NCBI RefSeq assembly: GCF_004770615.1
Contig: NZ_RQER01000005.1
Span: forward strand, 226,538-290,537
Source of the DNA: Leptospira langatensis
Lineage (GTDB): Bacteria; Spirochaetota; Leptospiria; Leptospirales; Leptospiraceae
Direction: 5' to 3'
Length of the DNA stretch: 64,000 nucleotides
Shown: positions 1 to 8,785 of the stretch, piece after piece
How positions within the stretch are numbered: position 1 is the stretch's first letter
Layout: each line of letters opens with the position of its first letter
Made by a program: the position numbers and the translations under genes
The notes under the pieces: model-generated
Databases searched by the model: none
Told to the model about the DNA's origin: nothing
Seen by the model: only the letters and a program-made list of their open reading frames with translations

Positions 1-477
1 AAGAAACAAGGCTCGGCCCGAAATTTAGCAAAAAACAAGGACATGAGTGCGAGCGCAAAGAGTAAATTCGGCAAATATTCCATCTTCTTTAATCCCAACG
101 ATTGGAACCTTGTGGCGAGCAATCCTGAATTTGCAGAGTTCCATTTCGTCAATCCGAGCAAAAGTTCGAATGCAATGGCGATCTATGACGGAGCAGAAAT
201 TCCGCTCGAAAACTTTCCAGAATTACTCATTCTAAGCATAAACCAATCCGACCCGGAAGCACGGATCCTAAACATTGAGGATTGCTCCATCAACGGAACA
301 TTAGGCAAAATAGTGACCTATAAAGCTCATACCAAGGGCCTTAAATTGATTTTCTATACTTTCATTACCAGTGGATCCTTCGGTTCCATCCAGTTCTCCA
401 CCTTCACTTTGGAAAACCAGTTCGACAAAGAGAAGGCGAACTTTGAGAAGTTATTGTCTGGATTGGTTGTGGATTAG
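1..477 (+). CDS. Hypothetical protein, C-terminal part (5' end outside window)
   Basis: The reading frame is open from the first base of the window to a TAG at 475-477. An ATG lies at 43, but the frame continues upstream without a stop, so this is probably the C-terminal part of a longer protein. The visible stretch (from the ATG, 144 residues) has alternating hydrophobic strands and the segment YSIFFNPNDWNLV, resembling the beta-rich PsbP/DUF1795-like domains that follow other modules. No catalytic motif is visible. It converges on the small minus-strand gene ending at 496, with a repeat copy between them. Function unknown. Confidence 0.6.
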   Translation, partial: KKQGSARNLAKNKDMSASAKSKFGKYSIFFNPNDWNLVASNPEFAEFHFVNPSKSSNAMAIYDGAEIPLENFPELLILSINQSDPEARILNIEDCSINGTLGKIVTYKAHTKGLKLIFYTFITSGSFGSIQFSTFTLENQFDKEKANFEKLLSGLVVD

Positions 478-482
478 GAAGG

Positions 483-502
483 TTTGTCGAAGATACTACA
501 AA
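483..502 (+). repeat. Dispersed 20-bp motif, copy 1 (A type)
   Basis: Exact TTTGTCGAAGATACTACAAA. It lies between two convergent stop codons and supplies the TAG stop of the minus-strand gene 496-816. It is inverted relative to copy 2 at 789-808, so the two could pair over their whole length except one base. Confidence 0.7.
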
Positions 503-816
503 TTCTTCTTTCGATCGAAGGCCAACTGTAGATCGAGCTTGTTGATTTGCTCTTTTTTTCTACCAAATCTCAAAAGTAGAACGGAGTTTGCACTCTGGTC
601 GATCACATCTATCTGAGTTTCCGTTACTGGGCAACTCACCTCGTCGCAGCTGATCTCACGGACCTTCAGCCAAAGATCTTCTCGACCGATCTTTTCTCGG
701 ATTTTCGAGGCCAACCAAGGGTGGAATGCAAATTCAGCCCCAGGAGCCAGTTCATAAGAATATTCACTATGAGCTACGTGCCCGGGACCTGTAGTAACTT
801 CGACAAAAGGCTTCAT
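496..816 (-). CDS. Conserved-looking small hypothetical protein downstream of metH
   Basis: A 106-residue protein starting 6 bp after the metH stop, so very likely the last gene of the methyl-cycle operon. No signal peptide or membrane segment is seen. It is Trp/Glu-rich with two close cysteines (SCDEVSCPV, around residues 56-61). I do not recognise the family. Unusually, both termini are made of the dispersed 20-bp motif: codons 4-9 (FVEVTT) read through copy 2, and the last codon and stop (TTG TAG) are part of copy 1. Either the gene was captured by a repeat pair or the repeats inserted at its ends. The existence of a product is inferred from operon position and length only. Confidence 0.6.
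   Translation of the reverse strand: MKPFVEVTTGPGHVAHSEYSYELAPGAEFAFHPWLASKIREKIGREDLWLKVREISCDEVSCPVTETQIDVIDQSANSVLLLRFGRKKEQINKLDLQLAFDRKKNL
789..808 (-). repeat. Dispersed 20-bp motif, copy 2 (T type)
   Basis: On the minus strand this reads TTTTGTCGAAGTTACTACAG, matching the consensus TTTGTCGAAGWTACTACAAA with W = T. It lies within the first codons of the small gene 496-816 and is inverted with respect to copy 1. Confidence 0.65.
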
Positions 817-822
817 CTCTAG

Positions 823-3800
823 TTAGACTTTCGAAACTGCCTCTTGGGGGTCATACGCCAAATTTGGAGCGAGCCATCTTTCTGCTTCCGAAACGGAAAT
901 TCCCTTCCGTTTGGCATAATCTTCTACCTGATCCTTATTGATCTTTGCAACGGCAAAATACTTCGCTTCCGGATGCGCGAAATAAAGTCCACTGACAGAA
1001 CTCGCTGGCCACATCGCAAAATGTTCGGTAAGGGTGATCCCAGTATTGTGCTCCGCATCCAGCAAATCGAATAAAGTCCGTTTTTCCGTATGGTCTGGAC
1101 TCGCAGGATATCCCGCAGCAGGACGGATCCCACGATACTTTTCGCGAATCAATTCCTCGGCTGAAAGATTCTCATCTGAAGCGTAACCCCAAATCTCTTT
1201 ACGGACCTTCAAGTGCATGTATTCGGCGAATGCCTCGGCAAATCTGTCACCGAGCGCTTTGGACATTATAGAATTATAATCATCTAATTTAGAATCAAAT
1301 AAAGCAGCAAATTCTTCCACGCCATGGCCCGCAGTAACCGCAAATCCACCGATATAATCGGCAACACCGCTTTCTTTCGGAGCAACATAATCCGCCAAGC
1401 AATAATTAGGTTCTTCTTTGCCTTCCTTACTGATCTGTTGACGAAGAGTATGAAAGACCTTCTTTATTTTTGTTCGACTTTCATCTTCATAGACTTCTAT
1501 ATCGTCACCTACGCTATTTGCGGGGAAGATCCCGATCACCCCTTTCGTGCGGTAGCGCTTATTCGGAATAATATCTTCCAATAGCTTCTGAGCATCCTTA
1601 AATAGCTCTCTTGCTTGCTTTCCATAAGTTTCATTCTCTAGGATAGAAGGATACCTGCCCTTTAACTCCCAAGCCTGGAAGAAAGGAGACCAATCTACAT
1701 AAGGAAGAAGCTCATCTAAAGATATCTCTTCGTCAAAAACCCTTACTCCAACGAAATTCGGCTTAGAGACTTTAGTGACATTCCAATCAGTCACATAGCG
1801 ATTTTCTCTTGCATCTTCGATGGAGACTAACTTACGATCGCTTCTAGTATTAAAATAGATCTCTCTTTGGGTTTTTTGATCCTCTTTGATTTGCTTCACA
1901 TACTCTTCTTTTAGGGAAGGATTCAAAAGCTTTCCAACTACGTTTACTACGCGAGAGGCGTCGATCACATGCACCACAGGCTGATCATATCTTTCGGAGA
2001 TCTTAACAGCAGTATGGGCGGAACTTGTAGTGGCTCCACCGATCAATAAGGGAATATCAAAACCGGTTCTTTGCATCTCCGCAGCCACATGGACCATTTC
2101 ATCCAAGGAAGGAGTGATTAATCCGGATAAACCGATAATATTTACGTTATGAAGTTTGGCTTCTTCCAAGATCTTCTCGCAAGGAACCATCACTCCTAGA
2201 TCAATGACCTCATAATTATTACATGCGAGGACTACACCCACGATATTCTTTCCTATATCATGAACGTCCCCCTTTACTGTTGCGATTAGGAATTTCTGTT
2301 TGGCAGAACTCTGAGTACGTTTACGATTCTCTTCTTCCATATAAGGAAGAAGATACGCCACAGACTTCTTCATTACTCGGGCGCTCTTAACCACCTGAGG
2401 AAGGAACATTTTCCCTGAACCGAATAAGTCCCCTACCACTCTCATTCCGTCCATAAGCGGGCCTTCGATCACATTTAACGGCTGATCGTATTTTAGTCTC
2501 GCTTCTTCAGTATCTTGATCGATATACTCGATGATCCCTTTGACGAGAGCATATTCCAGTCTTTGTTCGACCGTTCCTTCTCTCCAGGCTTCTTCTTTCT
2601 TCTCAACCTTATCGCCTGATTTGACAGATTCCGCAAACTCGATCAATCTTTCAGTAGCGTCCGGTCTTCGATTCAAAAGTACATCTTCTACTTTCTCTAA
2701 AAGGTCTTTCGGAACCTCTTCATATACAGCAAGCATTCCAGCGTTAACGATCGCCATATCCATTCCTGCACGGATCGCATGGTATAGGAATGCAGAGTGC
2801 ATCGCTTCTCGAACCGGATTATTCCCGCGGAAGGAAAAAGAGATATTACTCAGACCGCCACTGATCTTCGCACCAGGGCATTTCTGCTTAATTTCTTTAA
2901 TCGCTTCGATAAAATCGACTGCGTAGTTATTATGCTCCTCGATCCCTGTTCCTACAGTCAGGATGTTCGGGTCGAAGATGATATCGAACGGAGAGAAATT
3001 TGCCTTCTCTACTAATAAATTATAAGCGCGCGCACAAATACGGACCTTATCATCTTTGGTAGCCGCCTGGCCCTGTTCGTCAAAAGCCATTACTATGACT
3101 GCCGCCCCGTACATCTTAACCAAGCGCGCCTGAGCTAAGAATTTCTCCTCCCCTTCCTTCAAAGAAATGGAGTTAACGATCGGCTTTCCTTGGATACATT
3201 TTAATCCAGTTTCCAGAACGGACCACTTCGAACTATCGACCATGAAAGGGACTTTTGCAATATCAGGTTCTACTGCGATCAAGTTTAAGAAATGTCTCAT
3301 GGAGGCTTCCCCGTCCAAAAGAGCTTCATCGAAGTTGATATCGATCACGTTAGCTCCAGCTTCCACCTGTTGAAGGGCGACTGAAACTGCTTCTTCAAAA
3401 TTTCCTTCTAGGATCAACTTCTTGAACTTCGGAGATCCAGTTACGTTAGTTCTCTCTCCGATCAGAATAAAGCCCGTATTCTCATCAATATTCAAAGGCT
3501 CCAAACCTGATAGTTTAGTCTTCTCTTGAATAGAAGGAATGATCCTAGGCTTCTTATTCCGAACTGCCCTTGCACCTGCAGAAATGTGAGCAGGAGTCGT
3601 TCCACAGCAACCGCCAGCAATATTTAACCAACCTTGATTGGAAAAATCGTCCAAGTAATTCCCGAATTCTTCCGGAGTTTGATCGTATCCACCAAAAGCA
3701 TTTGGAAGACCCGCGTTCGGATAACAGCTTATATAACAACTCGATATTCGAGAAAGCTCCTCGATATAAGGCCTCATTTCACCTGCGCCTAACGCACAGT

Positions 3801-4560
3801 TGATGCCCACAGAGAGAGGATTTGCATGATAAATAGAATTATAAAATGCCTCAATCGTTTGTCCCGATAGAGTTCTACCGGATGCGTCTGTGATAGTTAC
3901 GGAAATTGAGACAGGAATTCTTACCTGCAAATCATGAAATACATTTTCAATCGCAACAATGATAGCTTTGAGATTTAAAGTATCGATATTTGTTTCAGTC
4001 AGAAGAATATCGACTCCTTCTTCCACAAGTGCTCTCACTTGCTCATAAAAAGACTCAACCAGTTCATCGAAAGTCACTGCTCTAAAAGCCGGATTATTTA
4101 CATCTGGAGAAAGAGAAGCGGTTTTAGTAGTTGGACCAATCGAACCTGCGAGAAACAGAGGTTGATCCGGGTTCTTCTTCGCAAACTTCTCCATTGCAGA
4201 GCGAGCCACTCGAACTGCTTTGCGATTCAGCTCGTCCACGTAAGCCTGGGCATGATAATCCGCTTGAGAAATACTATTTGAACTAAATGTATTTGTTTCT
4301 AGGATATTTGCCCCGGCTTCTAAAAATTTAAGATGGATCTCTTCGATCACTTCCGGTTTAGTAATTACTAATAGATCATTATTCCCCTTTAACGCAGAAG
4401 GATGATCTTTCAGTCTTTCATCCCTGAAATCGGCTTCGGTCAAACCGTACTGTTGGATCATGGTACCCATCGCTCCATCCAGTACTAATATTCTCTCTTC
4501 TAATAACTTAAGAAGCTCTTGAGACTTGGGATTCGTATATGCGGGAAATCTATTTTTCAT
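823..4560 (-). CDS. metH: Cobalamin-dependent methionine synthase
   Basis: Transfers the methyl group of methyltetrahydrofolate to homocysteine via cobalamin, giving methionine. The 1245-residue protein has the full four-module layout: homocysteine-binding barrel (about 15-335) with zinc ligands C255 and the GGCCG pair C318/C319; pterin-binding barrel (about 360-620, starting at [13 protein letters not shown]); cap and B12-binding module (about 660-890) with DVHDIG at 765-770, where H767 is the lower cobalt ligand; and the AdoMet activation domain (about 910-1225) with [12 protein letters not shown] at 1146-1157. Its ATG overlaps the TGA of the preceding ferredoxin gene (ATGA), so the two are translationally coupled. 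Length and motifs are normal for the family, so it should be active and self-reactivatable given an electron donor. Confidence 0.97.
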   Translation of the reverse strand: MKNRFPAYTNPKSQELLKLLEERILVLDGAMGTMIQQYGLTEADFRDERLKDHPSALKGNNDLLVITKPEVIEEIHLKFLEAGANILETNTFSSNSISQADYHAQAYVDELNRKAVRVARSAMEKFAKKNPDQPLFLAGSIGPTTKTASLSPDVNNPAFRAVTFDELVESFYEQVRALVEEGVDILLTETNIDTLNLKAIIVAIENVFHDLQVRIPVSISVTITDASGRTLSGQTIEAFYNSIYHANPLSVGINCALGAGEMRPYIEELSRISSCYISCYPNAGLPNAFGGYDQTPEEFGNYLDDFSNQGWLNIAGGCCGTTPAHISAGARAVRNKKPRIIPSIQEKTKLSGLEPLNIDENTGFILIGERTNVTGSPKFKKLILEGNFEEAVSVALQQVEAGANVIDINFDEALLDGEASMRHFLNLIAVEPDIAKVPFMVDSSKWSVLETGLKCIQGKPIVNSISLKEGEEKFLAQARLVKMYGAAVIVMAFDEQGQAATKDDKVRICARAYNLLVEKANFSPFDIIFDPNILTVGTGIEEHNNYAVDFIEAIKEIKQKCPGAKISGGLSNISFSFRGNNPVREAMHSAFLYHAIRAGMDMAIVNAGMLAVYEEVPKDLLEKVEDVLLNRRPDATERLIEFAESVKSGDKVEKKEEAWREGTVEQRLEYALVKGIIEYIDQDTEEARLKYDQPLNVIEGPLMDGMRVVGDLFGSGKMFLPQVVKSARVMKKSVAYLLPYMEEENRKRTQSSAKQKFLIATVKGDVHDIGKNIVGVVLACNNYEVIDLGVMVPCEKILEEAKLHNVNIIGLSGLITPSLDEMVHVAAEMQRTGFDIPLLIGGATTSSAHTAVKISERYDQPVVHVIDASRVVNVVGKLLNPSLKEEYVKQIKEDQKTQREIYFNTRSDRKLVSIEDARENRYVTDWNVTKVSKPNFVGVRVFDEEISLDELLPYVDWSPFFQAWELKGRYPSILENETYGKQARELFKDAQKLLEDIIPNKRYRTKGVIGIFPANSVGDDIEVYEDESRTKIKKVFHTLRQQISKEGKEEPNYCLADYVAPKESGVADYIGGFAVTAGHGVEEFAALFDSKLDDYNSIMSKALGDRFAEAFAEYMHLKVRKEIWGYASDENLSAEELIREKYRGIRPAAGYPASPDHTEKRTLFDLLDAEHNTGITLTEHFAMWPASSVSGLYFAHPEAKYFAVAKINKDQVEDYAKRKGISVSEAERWLAPNLAYDPQEAVSKV

Positions 4561-4862
4561 AATTCTCTAATATTACATTGTCTATCTAGTAGAGGAGTCT
4601 TCAAATCGCGAATGATCGGCAACTTCTTAGATTCTGTTGCGTTGATACCGATCCATTCTTTCCATATTACTGGAACTTCATCCTCGGGAAAAATCGCGTT
4701 CACGGGACATTCTCTCAAACAATCGTTGCAATGAATGCATATATCCGGATCGATCAAGAGGTAATCCTCCCCTTCCCGAAACGCTTCGACCGGACAAGCC
4801 GCGGCACAATAAGTAATCTTACATCCTATACAAGGAGGAGTTACTACATATGCCACGGCCAA
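4557..4862 (-). CDS. 7Fe/8Fe-type ferredoxin coupled to metH
   Basis: A 101-residue soluble ferredoxin. The first cluster motif is C11-x2-C14-x4-C19-x3-C23-P, the FdxA-like spacing that often holds a [3Fe-4S] cluster; the second is a normal CxxCxxCxxxCP [4Fe-4S] motif near residues 42-54. The C-terminal third lacks cysteines. Its stop overlaps the metH start by ATGA, and it lies about 20 bp downstream of ahcY. A ferredoxin fixed between ahcY and metH suggests that it is the electron donor that rescues cob(II)alamin in MetH, replacing a flavodoxin; that role is inference from context. Confidence 0.92.
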   Translation of the reverse strand: MAVAYVVTPPCIGCKITYCAAACPVEAFREGEDYLLIDPDICIHCNDCLRECPVNAIFPEDEVPVIWKEWIGINATESKKLPIIRDLKTPLLDRQCNIREL

Positions 4863-4883
4863 ATACCTTACTTCAAACGCAGA

Positions 4884-6197
4884 TCAGTAGCGATAGTGCT
4901 CTGGTTTGAATGGACCATCAATTGGAACTCCGATATACTCGGCTTGCTTCGCGTTCAACGTTGTTAAACGAACCCCCAGTTGCTCCAAATGCAAGGCCGC
5001 AACCTTCTCATCCAGTTTCTTAGGCAGTCTGTAAACGCCGATCTCGTACTTGTTGTTCCAAAGTTCTATCTGAGCCAGAACTTGGTTCGTGAAGGAGCAA
5101 GACATTACGAAAGAAGGGTGACCAGTTGCACAACCGAGGTTTACAAGACGACCTTCTGCAAGAACGATAATAGATCTTCCGTTCGCAAAAGTATATTTGT
5201 CGACCTGAGGCTTGATCTCTTTCTTAACCACACCGGATTCTGAATTCAATCTAGACATCTGGATCTCAGTGTCAAAATGTCCGATATTACAAAGTATGGA
5301 TCCGTCTTTCATCGCTTTCATGTGTTCAAGAGTAATGATGTCGTCGTTTCCAGTCGAAGTTACTACAAGATCAACGAACTCGATCACATCTTCTACTCTT
5401 AGAACTTGGTATCCTTCCATAACGGCCTGGAGAGCGCAGATCGGATCGATTTCAGTAACGATCACGCGAGCGCCAAAATTTCTTAGGGAAGCTGCTGAAC
5501 CCTTACCCACATCTCCATAACCACAAACTAAAGCAACTTTCCCCGCCAACATAACGTCAGTTGCACGTTTAATACCATCAGCCAAAGACTCACGGCATCC
5601 ATAAAGGTTGTCGAATTTGGATTTAGTAACGGAGTCGTTTACATTGATTGCCGGAATTTTCAATCCGCCCTTCTTCAAAAGCTTTTCGAGCCCCTTTACA
5701 CCTGTAGTAGTTTCTTCAGAAACACCTTTAATTTCGGTCAGAAGTTGCGGGAACTTCTCATGAACATACATAGTAAGGTCCCCGCCGTCGTCCAGGATCA
5801 TGTTCGGGCCCTTTCCATCTTCAAAGAAAAGAGTTTGCTCTACACACCACCAGTATTCTTCTTCAGTTTCGCCTTTCCAAGCAAATACAGGCACGCCGGT
5901 TTTTGCAATAGCCGCCGCTGCGTGGTCTTGTGTGGAGAAGATATTACAAGAAGACCAGCGAACCTCAGCTCCTAACTCGGTAAGTGTCTCAATCAACACA
6001 GCAGTTTGGATCGTCATGTGCAAGGAACCAGCAATACGAGCTCCTTTAAGAGGCTGTTTGCCCTTATATTCTTTGCGCAAAGCCATCAAACCCGGCATTT
6101 CTTTCTCAGCAAGAATGATCTCTTCGCGGCCCCAATCTGCGAGAGAGATATCCTTAACTTTATATTTTAAACCTTTTTCTTGTACTGTAGCGGACAT
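4884..6197 (-). CDS. ahcY: S-adenosylhomocysteine hydrolase
   Basis: Hydrolyses S-adenosylhomocysteine to adenosine and homocysteine, feeding MetH two genes downstream. The 437-residue protein is full length. Seen motifs: the NAD-binding GYGDVGKG (226-233) after the substrate domain, the hinge VVTSTGN (278-284), GHFDTEI (306-312), and the C-terminal KPEHYRY tail that closes the neighbouring subunit's NAD site. The ATG shares its A with the TAA stop of the upstream regulator gene (TAATG), so the genes are coupled. The hinge codons contain a 16-bp match to the dispersed repeat at 5353-5368. Confidence 0.97.
   Translation of the reverse strand: MSATVQEKGLKYKVKDISLADWGREEIILAEKEMPGLMALRKEYKGKQPLKGARIAGSLHMTIQTAVLIETLTELGAEVRWSSCNIFSTQDHAAAAIAKTGVPVFAWKGETEEEYWWCVEQTLFFEDGKGPNMILDDGGDLTMYVHEKFPQLLTEIKGVSEETTTGVKGLEKLLKKGGLKIPAINVNDSVTKSKFDNLYGCRESLADGIKRATDVMLAGKVALVCGYGDVGKGSAASLRNFGARVIVTEIDPICALQAVMEGYQVLRVEDVIEFVDLVVTSTGNDDIITLEHMKAMKDGSILCNIGHFDTEIQMSRLNSESGVVKKEIKPQVDKYTFANGRSIIVLAEGRLVNLGCATGHPSFVMSCSFTNQVLAQIELWNNKYEIGVYRLPKKLDEKVAALHLEQLGVRLTTLNAKQAEYIGVPIDGPFKPEHYRY
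5353..5368 (+). repeat. Partial match to the dispersed motif inside ahcY
   Basis: GTCGAAGTTACTACAA, 16 of the 20 motif positions (T type), inside the codons for the conserved VVTST segment of AhcY. Because that peptide is conserved in the family, this copy may be coincidence rather than an insertion. Confidence 0.3.
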
Positions 6198-7249
6198 TAA
6201 AGTCCTCCTCTTTTCTTAGCTTTAATAATTAATACTTTGAAGTATTTCTGTGACTCAACTTCCTCGATGGATTGAACTTGAAAGCCAGTATGCTCTAACC
6301 AATCTGTCAAAAGCTCAGGTTCGAAGCCTAACCATAAATCCGCGAAATTGTCCCGCATGATCTCTTGATTATGTTTTTTTAAATCAACGATAATGAATGT
6401 TCCATTCTCTTTTAAAACGGAATGAACTTCTCTCATGGCCTTCGCAGGATTAGAAAGGTGGTGAAGGACCATCGAAGATACGACAGAGTCTGCTTGATTT
6501 GCTAATTCGACAGGGAGAGATTCAATTTCAGATTCTAAGAAATGAACCTGCGAATTGTTCAAAAATAAGTTCTTAGCTTCCTTGATCATCTTCGCTGAAG
6601 AATCAATTCCAAGAACCTCTTGGCTTTTCGTTAATAAATAAGGAATCAGTCCACCCGGTCCACAACCAAGGTCGAAGATCCTACGAGAATGTTCCGGCAA
6701 AAGCCCTAGGATCTTATTCCTATATAAAACCGGATCCAAAACATCGCTTTGAATCGTTTCCCAGTTTTGTGCAACGTCATCAAAGTACTTAGCTGTCTTA
6801 AGGTCTCGCTGCTTTAAAATTCCCTTTGTCTTTGCTAAGTCTTGTTCAGAATAAGGAAGGCTACTTTCAAATTTCAGTAATAGTGCATGCAAATGAGCAG
6901 AAAAGTCGTCAGTCTTTCCAAGTTCCTTTGGTCGGTAATAGACCCAAGACCCTTCTCTTTGTGAAACGAGAAAGCCCGCATCAGTAAGGATCTTTAAGTG
7001 CCTAGAAATACGAGACTGCCCCATGTAGAGAACTTCAGTCACTTCCTGAACATTTAGAGGTGCAATAGACAAGATACGAAGAATTCGAACTCTAGTTTCA
7101 TCCGATAAAGCCTTTATTGCGAGAAGTATCTCCTTATCGTTGCCCGAATACTTTAAAGGGGCGAGCCCATCAGGAGTCCCAGCCTTCCCAGTAAATGGTT
7201 CGTAAGCTGCAACTGACTCCCGGCCCATAGAGACATCTCGAATACTCAT
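6197..7249 (-). CDS. ArsR-family regulator fused to SAM-dependent methyltransferase (SahR-like)
   Basis: Residues about 38-108 form a winged helix of the ArsR type ([14 protein letters not shown], then [17 protein letters not shown]), and residues about 185-345 form a class I methyltransferase with motif I DLGCGPGG at 193-200 and a VLHHL segment near 261. Such two-domain proteins next to ahcY/metH are known in other bacteria, where ArsR-type SahR represses the methyl cycle genes and responds to S-adenosylhomocysteine. A SAM/SAH-binding C-terminal domain fits a sensor role. It is first in the operon, and a perfect palindrome lies 17 bp before its start codon, so autoregulation is likely. Metal-binding cysteines of classic ArsR are not evident. 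Confidence 0.88.
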   Translation of the reverse strand: MSIRDVSMGRESVAAYEPFTGKAGTPDGLAPLKYSGNDKEILLAIKALSDETRVRILRILSIAPLNVQEVTEVLYMGQSRISRHLKILTDAGFLVSQREGSWVYYRPKELGKTDDFSAHLHALLLKFESSLPYSEQDLAKTKGILKQRDLKTAKYFDDVAQNWETIQSDVLDPVLYRNKILGLLPEHSRRIFDLGCGPGGLIPYLLTKSQEVLGIDSSAKMIKEAKNLFLNNSQVHFLESEIESLPVELANQADSVVSSMVLHHLSNPAKAMREVHSVLKENGTFIIVDLKKHNQEIMRDNFADLWLGFEPELLTDWLEHTGFQVQSIEEVESQKYFKVLIIKAKKRGGL

Positions 7250-7266
7250 ATCGATTCTTTCAGCAT

Positions 7267-7282
7267 ATCAAGATATCTTGAT
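7267..7282. promoter_or_regulatory. Palindromic operator candidate of the methyl-cycle operon
   Basis: ATCAAGATATCTTGAT is a perfect 16-bp inverted repeat, 17 bp upstream of the ATG of the ArsR-type regulator. Its position and symmetry fit the binding site of a dimeric winged-helix repressor. I found no second copy in the window, consistent with a single autoregulated operon. Confidence 0.6.
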
Positions 7283-7343
7283 TTCTTCAAGCAAAATATT
7301 TAAGAATCTGCGTTTCATTATGTCTTCTGCTGACAAAATTCAG

Positions 7344-7877
7344 CTAAATCCAATGGGTAGACCCTCTGGGCAGGTAAAACCGGGTCGGACACTGAAATGA
7401 AAATAGCCTTATTTCTTGCGCCTCCAAATCTAAAACCCTGGAAACGTGCAAAACTTCAATTGCTGGAGGCTTTCGCCCATTCCAGAAATCGCTCAAAAAC
7501 TTTTTCATGAATTTACAAGAATCCCAAAAGATCATCAAGGCAATGAGCAGATTTATTGAGACACCATGACCAATCGCGATACTCTTTAATTCCTGATAGT
7601 GTGCTTCAATCGGGCGATAGCTATGCCGAATTAGGTTCAGACCCTTTTCTTGAAACGTAGTTCGCAATGAACTTTTTCCTAAGTAGTCTTGTGCTCGAAG
7701 AAGATGGGAATATCTTCCTCGGAGAATTCCTAAATAATATTGAAAGTTATTCTTATAAACCGAAGGAATTTGTTCCCATAATTCTAACGGGATCAATGCG
7801 GTGGATGGATAGGAATGTTTAAGGATTTTATCCTTCTTTTCAACTTTATCTTTTTGAAAAACAACTGATAGGCTCAT
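7344..7877 (-). CDS. DUF1564-like Leptospira protein
   Basis: A 177-residue protein without signal peptide. The pattern LIPLELWEQIP near residues 28-38, a basic NFQYYLGILRGRYSHLLRAQ segment, and the helix-turn-like AIGHGVSINLLIALMIFWDS (about 101-120) match the layout of the DUF1564 family, which occurs in many copies in Leptospira and has no known function. The central segment could be a ribbon- or helix-type DNA-binding fold, but this is speculative. A copy of the dispersed motif lies between this gene and the FecR gene upstream. Confidence 0.7.
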   Translation of the reverse strand: MSLSVVFQKDKVEKKDKILKHSYPSTALIPLELWEQIPSVYKNNFQYYLGILRGRYSHLLRAQDYLGKSSLRTTFQEKGLNLIRHSYRPIEAHYQELKSIAIGHGVSINLLIALMIFWDSCKFMKKFLSDFWNGRKPPAIEVLHVSRVLDLEAQEIRLFSFQCPTRFYLPRGSTHWI

Positions 7878-7933
7878 ACCAAGTATCAGCTCCAGTTACT
7901 TCAAAGTGATCGCAAAAAAATGAGATAGTGTGG

Positions 7934-7955
7934 TTTTGTCGTAGATACTACAAAA
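7934..7955 (+). repeat. Dispersed motif, copy 3 (A type)
   Basis: TTTTGTCGTAGATACTACAAAA core; one mismatch to the consensus but extended by one T and one A, which makes it the most palindromic copy. It sits in the 90-bp gap between the FecR gene and the DUF1564-like gene, and is inverted relative to copy 4 at 8994-9015. Confidence 0.65.
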
Positions 7956-7967
7956 CTTTCGAAGAAA

Positions 7968-8702
7968 TCAATCTGTCGTTTTAGTATGATGCAATAGTTC
8001 TTGATTTTGCAATTTTTGATCTCTTAATAACTTATAATTATCTTCGCTGATTCTTTTAAATCCATCGAGAATTTTCATTTTCTCTCGCATGAATTCCTCT
8101 AAAGGTTGCTTCAAAAGCCCTTGAGGAGATAGCACGGCTTCTTCATTCGCTTTTACTGGAAAACTTTGCCCGTTGTCTGTAGTAACTCCGACCTCCCCTT
8201 CTTTCACAAAAATGCCATTTGGAATATCAGAGTCTTCATGTTCAGGATTATCTTTTTTCTGATCGTCCGTTTCCTCACTTAAAGCGAATTGTGTACCACG
8301 AACACCTGCATTATAGGAAGGAGAAGAAACAGCAAAATCTTCCTTCTTCCCGCTTTTATCTACTCTAGCGAAAATCTTTCCCGAAACGAGGGCGACTTTC
8401 GATTTATTCTCCTTTCCATCCGAACTCAGTTCTGCCAAGCGAACTTTCGTGTAGGGAGATATGCGAACGACTACGGAAGGCCCAATCTGTAGATCAACCT
8501 TTCCTTCTTTTGTTTCTATTTCATCCTGCTTTTTTAGAACAACGTTCTTTTTAAGGCTTACTTTTTTGCCATCTTGAAGCCCGGAAGCTTCTCCAACCAC
8601 AAATAGAACGATAGCAACCTCATCTGCCGCGAATAAGGAATGAAGATTCACACCGAAGGATAACAGAAATATTGATATTGCGAGAATTTTTCGGAGGTTC
8701 AT
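7968..8702 (-). CDS. Exported FecR-domain protein
   Basis: About 244 residues from the ATG at 8702 (a TTG precedes it). An N-terminal signal peptide (MNLRKILAISIFLLSFG, ending near LFAA-DEV) directs export. Residues about 30-180 form a FecR domain: a beta-rich repeat with VRISPYTKVRLAEL and the diagnostic GVRGTQFAL. The C-terminus is charged and helical. FecR domains without an attached anti-sigma helix are common in Leptospira periplasmic proteins. No sigma factor adjoins it directly. Function beyond envelope location is unknown. Confidence 0.8.
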   Translation of the reverse strand: MNLRKILAISIFLLSFGVNLHSLFAADEVAIVLFVVGEASGLQDGKKVSLKKNVVLKKQDEIETKEGKVDLQIGPSVVVRISPYTKVRLAELSSDGKENKSKVALVSGKIFARVDKSGKKEDFAVSSPSYNAGVRGTQFALSEETDDQKKDNPEHEDSDIPNGIFVKEGEVGVTTDNGQSFPVKANEEAVLSPQGLLKQPLEEFMREKMKILDGFKRISEDNYKLLRDQKLQNQELLHHTKTTD

Positions 8703-8785
8703 CAATAAGCGCCTATTGTATTTCTTTTCTTACTTTGCTTAAAATTGTTTCAGGAAATATAATATTGACAACAACTAAAATTTCA

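Noticed and set aside
483..502. Dispersed motif as a LexA box
   Set aside because: The Leptospira LexA site as I recall it is TTTG-N5-CAAA; here the spacing between TTTG and CAAA is 12, and the nearby genes are not SOS genes.
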